64,000 nucleotides of DNA from the NCBI RefSeq assembly GCF_023065955.2, contig NW_026622841.1, positions 21,201,501-21,265,500 on the forward strand, written 5' to 3'. The position numbers were made by a program, and so were the translations under genes. This DNA comes from Ursus arctos (lineage: Eukaryota > Chordata > Mammalia > Carnivora > Ursidae). The notes under the pieces are model-generated. The model saw only the letters and a list, made by a program, of their open reading frames with translations. It was not told the DNA's origin and did no database searches. Positions 59,243 through 64,000 of this stretch are shown piece after piece. Position 1 is the stretch's first letter; each line of letters starts with the position of its first letter.

Positions 59243-59578
59243 GGGGGTCAGCAAACTATAGCCTGCAGGCCAAATCTGGCCCGCCATCTGTTTTTGTAAA
59301 GCCCTCAGGGTAAGGATGACTGAATAAAATAAAAAAAGGAATAGTTTATGACATGTGAAAGTTATATGAAATTCAAATATCCTTAGAAAACAAAGTTTCC
59401 ATAAAGCAAAGTTTAATGGGAAGCTAGCCATGGCCATTCGTCCCCCAATTGTTTATGACTGTTTTCAAGCTACAGTGGCAGAGTTGTGTAGTTGTAGCAG
59501 AGGCTAGATGACTAGAAAATCCAGAAATATTTACTATTTAGTCCTTTAGGGAAAAAAAAAAAAAAAGTCTGATTCCTG
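59243..59578. mobile_element. hAT-type MITE
   Basis: Left 'gggggtcagcaaactatagcctgcaggccaaatctggcccgccatctgtttttgtaaag'. Middle 'gttttcaagctacagtggcagagttgtgtagttgtagcagagg'. Right 'atttactatttagtccttta' and 'agtctgattcctg', roughly inverted to the left end. A common mammalian hAT non-autonomous element; subfamily not assigned. Confidence 0.8.
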
Positions 59579-60185
59579 TCTATGGCAATGCTGGCTCAGG
59601 AATTCTAAATGAACTAGTCGATTTCATGTGCAGTTGGTCAATGTGGTTGGGAGGATAATCTACCGATCGGGCAGTTAATATGTGTGATTAATTGCACAAA
59701 GAGGATCGCATAATACCTTAACATCCCATGTAGACACAGCCCCAGAGGGCACCTGCTTATTTTAAATGCAACTTTTATGAAGACAATAAAAGAGGTAAAA
59801 GGAAAAAGAAGCAACACTTTGTGAAACAGCTTTCTTGCACTTTCTTTTAGGTCCAATTTGATCTCTACAGCTACTTAGCTGGTAACGAGTAATATAGTAT
59901 TTGTTATGTCAGGGATTGTAGAATTTTGCAGAACCTGGTATTAGAGAAGTTTAAGCAAAGGAACCCTTTTCAGGACCCTTCCCTCCAAATTTCAATCAAT
60001 GTCATTTAGCAGCTTTTTCTCCTAAGGCTTCTGTATGACATAAAAGCAAGATAGAATTATAAAGTGATGAGTTTGTGTCTGGGTAATGGCTAAAATAGTT
60101 TTGTTTCTACCAGTCATTCTACGTATATTCCCATGTACCAAAGATCCTTAAGACTACTTCCTTTTGAAGTATTTTCAGGTGTTCT
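59579..60185. other. Intronic sequence without recognised elements
   Basis: Nothing identifiable. Confidence 0.45.
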
Positions 60186-60189
60186 AGTA

Positions 60190-60560
60190 CATTAATTTAT
60201 GTATTCAAGCAGTGTTCACTGAGCATCTACTATGTGCTAGATATTGTTCCAGGCGCCAAGGAAAGAATAATAAGCAAAAGAGATAAAAATATCCTGCCCT
60301 AATAAAAACTATATACTTGTAAAGGGAATCAGATAATAAACAAACAAGTAAAACCTAAGTATAAGAGAGGGTGAAGACTATCATGGGGCAAAAATAAGTC
60401 AGGAAAGGGAGTAAAGTGAGTGGAAGCTGGGAGCTCTGGTGATTTTAGATAGGGAGTTCAGCTAAGGCCTGACCGAGGAAAGGGCTCAAAGAGGTGAGGG
60501 AATAGGCCATGAGGTTTTGTGCGACGAAACACAGCCAGCCAAGACCTTGAGGTGGAGCAC
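60190..60560 (-). repeat. L2-related fragment, reverse orientation
   Basis: 'tattcaagcagtgttcactgagcatctactatgtgctagatattgttccaggcgcc' is the reverse complement of the L2 3' end. It continues 'agataataaacaaacaagtaaa' and 'agttcagctaaggcctgacc'. Confidence 0.8.
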
Positions 60561-61340
60561 TTGGGGGACTGCATGTGAATGGTCCCATAGAGGATGCAAC
60601 ACTGAACCAACCCCAAAACCTACTCTAAAGGTCTTTTCAGGTGAGGAAGAGGGATAGAGTCAAAACCAACGTTTCTAATCCAAGGGAGAAAGTGTGCTGT
60701 GCCGTACGAGAGAGACCCAGTTAGTAGAAGTGCCAGAGGAGAGAGTGATTCTTCCAGGTTCAGGAAATAGATAGGGTTTTGTGACAGGTGCATGGTATGG
60801 ACTGCTTGAAAAGATGGTGATGAGGCAGGTTAAGGGGGGCAACATGAGGGAAACATGTAATCAGAAAATGCTGTGCAACACCACAACCGTTGAGTGGTGT
60901 GAGTCTGGTGGGCACTACAAAATGAAGTGAACAAGAGAGAACTGTTAGGGGACAGATGGACAACCAAAGGAGAGAGGGTGGAGGGAAGAGGGAGGAAGGA
61001 GTTAGTGGAATCAGGGATGCTGGGGAAGAGAGTGTGAGTTTAATCTCATAGGCACTTAACACAAATGGATATTCCATGGCTATAAAAATGGGGTAATATA
61101 CTCGGGAAATGGAATAATGAATATTATGATTAATTCATCATTTAAATGTTAAATTGATGCATGTGTTGGGGTGACAGGGCATAAGAAAACAGATTCATAA
61201 GTAAATGTATAACAGTATTTGCCTCTCAATTTTTCAATAATCTCATAATTTCCACTGACCTTGGAAAATCCCATTATATATCATACTAGACTAAAAAAAA
61301 ATGATCAAAACTTTCCTGAAATCTTAGTTTTGGCTAGAAA
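60561..61340. other. Purine-rich intronic sequence
   Basis: 60600-61040 is rich in GA ('ggagagagggtggagggaagagggaggaagg') and may be further decayed ancient LINE. A 105-residue reverse open frame here is low complexity and not credible. Confidence 0.45.
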
Positions 61341-61344
61341 CAAA

Positions 61345-61406
61345 TACACACACATCTATACACATACACACACACACACACATACACACACACACACACA
61401 CACACA
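61345..61406. repeat. (CA)n microsatellite, interrupted
   Basis: About 25 CA units with a few T interruptions. Confidence 0.95.
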
Positions 61407-61422
61407 GTCTCTTCTTCTAGAT

Positions 61423-61622
61423 CAGTGGATCTTACCTCAGGGTGATTTTGCTCCCCCAGAGGACACTGGCAATACCTGCAGACATCTCCTCACCTTGTTC
61501 CCAGTTGTGACATTTAGTGGGTAGAAGCCAAGAATGCTACTAAATCTCCTGTCATAGTCAAGGCAGCCCCTCCACAACACAAGACTTATCTGGCTCCAAA
61601 TCAGTCATATTGAGGTTGATCT
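61423..61622 (+). mobile_element. MER20 (hAT-Charlie MITE)
   Basis: 'cagtggatcttacctcagggtgattttgctcccccagaggacactggcaatacctgcagacat', 'gtgggtagaagccaagaatgctactaaa', 'attgaggttgat' follow MER20 nearly end to end. MER20 copies are known as regulatory sources in placental mammals; no such role is shown here. Confidence 0.88.
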
Positions 61623-62039
61623 GACCAAACCACATCAAAGCATTAGTTTCAAGGGTAAATTTACCAGATAAAACACAGCATATTTGGTTAATTTTGAGGT
61701 TCAAATAAATAATGAGCATTTAGTATAAGTATGTCCCATGCAGTATTTTGGATGTTCTTATATTAAAATGTTATTCATTGTTTATTTGAAACTAAAATTT
61801 AACTGGGCATCCTAGGTTGTTGTTTTTGTTTTATTTTGTTTTATTCAGCAATGCTGCTCTAGGGGGTTGGAGAGCCGGAGGCAAGAGACAACAAATTGGC
61901 AGGTCAGTATTTTAGGGGACAGTTCAAAAGCAAAAGGAGGAGGCACTTTTAAAGGGGATGCATGGAAGGCCAGAATGTCTACAGTAACGCCCCAGAATTA
62001 TGCATGTGGTCTCCCTACATTCCTGTTTTGAAGACTGCT

Positions 62040-62146
62040 GGAGACTGACTCTTTGACTTCACCCCAGACTACTGAATCAGAATCTGCATTTACAAAGATC
62101 CCCAAGGGATTCATAAGCACATTAAAATTTGAGAAACACTGATCCA
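62040..62146 (-). mobile_element. MER5A, partial
   Basis: 'cttcaccccagactactgaatcagaatctgcatttacaaagatccccaagggattc' and 'gcacattaaaatttgagaaacactg' are the reverse complement of the MER5A 5' half. Confidence 0.85.
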
Positions 62147-62278
62147 GACCATTCTTTCTGTTAGCCATTAAAATGCAGAATTAACCCTAGAGGATTAAAG
62201 GCCTATAATATGGAAATTGCCACCATAAAGCTCAGTTCTGCAGTTTGAGGAAATGCATCTAAATGTTCTTTACACACC

Positions 62279-62283
62279 AAAAA

Positions 62284-62326
<43 letters not shown>

Positions 62327-62329
62327 ATT
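62279..62329. repeat. (AAAT)n microsatellite
   Basis: Twelve to thirteen AAAT units, not attached to a recognisable SINE. Confidence 0.96.
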
Positions 62330-62639
62330 TAAAAATGTTCTTTATAAACTCTGACATCTCATCTAAATACAGGGCTTTCTTAATAATGTATAGTTCAATA
62401 ATATAGTAATCGAGTAAAAAAAAAATATGATTTTGTAGGCCAAACCTGTTAAAAACCAATTATTATAAGTAATCCTAGTAGTAAAAAAAAAATGATAATA
62501 ATAATCCTAGTAAATTAGTTAACACGACTCTAAATAACATTTAACATGGAGAAAAGGAGTGTAGACCAGTGCTAAAATGGATCTGCTTAAAGCTACCAAG
62601 AATATCAGATCAATAAACTATAAATCGCTAGGTTCATCA

Positions 62640-63260
62640 GGACACACACCAAGTAAGTGGCAAGAAATGAAAGAAAGGATGGAAAGACTTGTTTTAATTT
62701 GTGCTCTATCTCACCCACAGGGTCTAAAGTATTTCAAATAAGCCCTGATGGGCTCTGATTTCCTCATCCCTGGGCAGGTGTTCCAATAGAGTCAACTGAT
62801 GAAAAAGAGATTTCCCTCTCTTTTAAAAAGCTTCAATTTGGAGAAGAAAGTCTTCAGAAGACACCACAGTCATCTCTGATGAGGTTTAGCTGTTTCTCCT
62901 TGAAAATCGGGTAGCATGGCAAGAGAACCACAAGCCTGAGAAATACAGAAGCCTCCCAAGGATTTTTAAGGGCTGAGCACCACAGCACTGTTAGGAACCC
63001 CTTACTGGCAATTCCACCTAAACCAGAGGTGGCTTCGGCACCAGGAACAACATGGATGTTTTATACTACAGCTTCCCTGACTGCGAATTTAGTTGTTATC
63101 AACAGCTGAGATGATACTCGAGACTGCAATTCTCTTTGATTCCCTACTATTATATTTGCTGCATGTGTTTCTTGGTGTTTTATGAGTGTACAGAGAACAC
63201 TGTATTCAATGTTTGCATTTCACATCTCTGCCTGTCAGAGGAAGACAGGCAGGTTGTAAT
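62640..63260. other. Repeat-free block, candidate conserved element
   Basis: High-complexity, GC-moderate sequence (62700-63110), including 'gctgggcaggtgttccaata'-like text, 'gaaaagcttcaatttgg' and 'ctgatgaggtttagctgtttctcc'. No open frame of note. Enhancer or splice-regulatory roles cannot be judged from sequence alone. Confidence 0.35.
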
Positions 63261-64000
63261 GCGACCGCATTTTCTTTAGTAAAAAACTAAAACACGTTAT
63301 ATTCAGGGCTGCTTGGATGGCTAGGTTGAAGTGATGAGTTGCAGAGAATTTTTAAATGCATTGGGGGAAATTTTTATTGGTTCTAGCAAAGAATCATAGA
63401 AAGTAGCTTTTTTTTTTTTTTTTTTTTTTCAGGAAAAAAGTTTCAAAATCCAAAACACAACTTTTTGGTTCTGTGGTTAGAGCGAACTTTATGCGTGGCA
63501 GCAATAGGAACCCATGAGGGAAAGATAATCTAGATAGGATCATGGACTGGATGAAAAAGTAAACCTGAAAATTTTTCATCAAAGGGGATTCATCATTTCC
63601 CAAGCATAGTCAGCTGGGTATAAAGAATGACAATGCACCAACAATGGAGTATAAGCTCAAAAATAATTTTACTTTTGTATTTAAATATCTATATACTATG
63701 CCAATATTGACAGTGGTCAATTTTGACTATAAGGAAGTCCCTGTGATGACTTAATTATTTTTCGGTGCTAGAATTCAGCTTTTCTGAAAATCATTTTAAG
63801 TTAAGTGGGCCTTCATGATTATTTTAAACCATAAAGAGAGTTCTTATTTGCCTATGGTTAATAGTAATTGGCTTATAAGATAAGAAGATACATTTTGGTT
63901 CATCTCTTTGAATACATCTAATTCTTAATAGCGTTTGTGTTTTATTCTACAGGAGTATATTTGAATCCTGATCCACTGGGAAAATTGTAGCCAGTTTAAT
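63261..64000. other. Intronic sequence to the window edge
   Basis: Contains a T21 run at about 63409-63429 and otherwise nothing recognisable. Confidence 0.45.

Noticed and set aside
60760..61077. 105-codon reverse open frame
   Set aside because: Made of low-complexity GA/CT-rich sequence (SSLFPPPSLLW-like text). Not a protein gene.

Overview
The window is nuclear DNA from a carnivoran mammal. It is AT-rich, almost free of long open frames, and packed with tRNA-Lys-derived CanSINEs, whose head reads ggcgcctgggtggcacagc and whose tail reads aataaataaaatctt. The CanSINE subtype with 'agcggttaag' and 'gctggctgtctct' suits an arctoid carnivore, most likely a bear or giant panda; the species call is inference. 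One young L1 3' end is also of the carnivore type.

The only real gene seen is DCC, the netrin-1 receptor, running right to left on the minus strand. Three exons are visible: 37480-37764 (second Ig domain), and 19085-19235 plus 17514-17650 (together the third Ig domain). All have canonical AG/GT borders and matching phases: G|GA, G|AC, AG|G, then a G left open. By human numbering they are about exons 3, 4 and 5. The rest is intron: part of intron 2 (37765-64000), intron 3 (19236-37479, 18.2 kb), intron 4 (17651-19084, 1.4 kb) and part of intron 5 (1-17513). I see neither the Ig1 exon nor the Ig4 exons.

The introns hold about 27 CanSINE copies, often in tandem or nested. Five recent insertions keep exact target-site duplications: four CanSINEs and one truncated L1. 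Older material includes an L1 3' end (7115-8052), an antisense L1 ORF2 stretch (about 21655-23660), an MLT1 LTR, an ERVL/MLT2-type LTR, another LTR-like unit split by a SINE, and many L2 and MIR fragments. DNA transposon fossils are a near full-length Tigger1 (40461-42833), a 1.6-kb hAT-Charlie element with terminal inverted repeats (25693-27269), MER5A (2), MER20, another hAT MITE, and two copies of one pogo/Tigger-type MITE. Microsatellites are frequent.

I found no new multi-gene system. The points worth a second look are a near-perfect 67-nt hairpin inside an old MIR (4603-4669), a perfect 24-bp-arm palindrome around an AT core (1037-1116), amino-acid changes at the Ig3 exon junction, and several repeat-free intronic blocks that look like conserved enhancer candidates.
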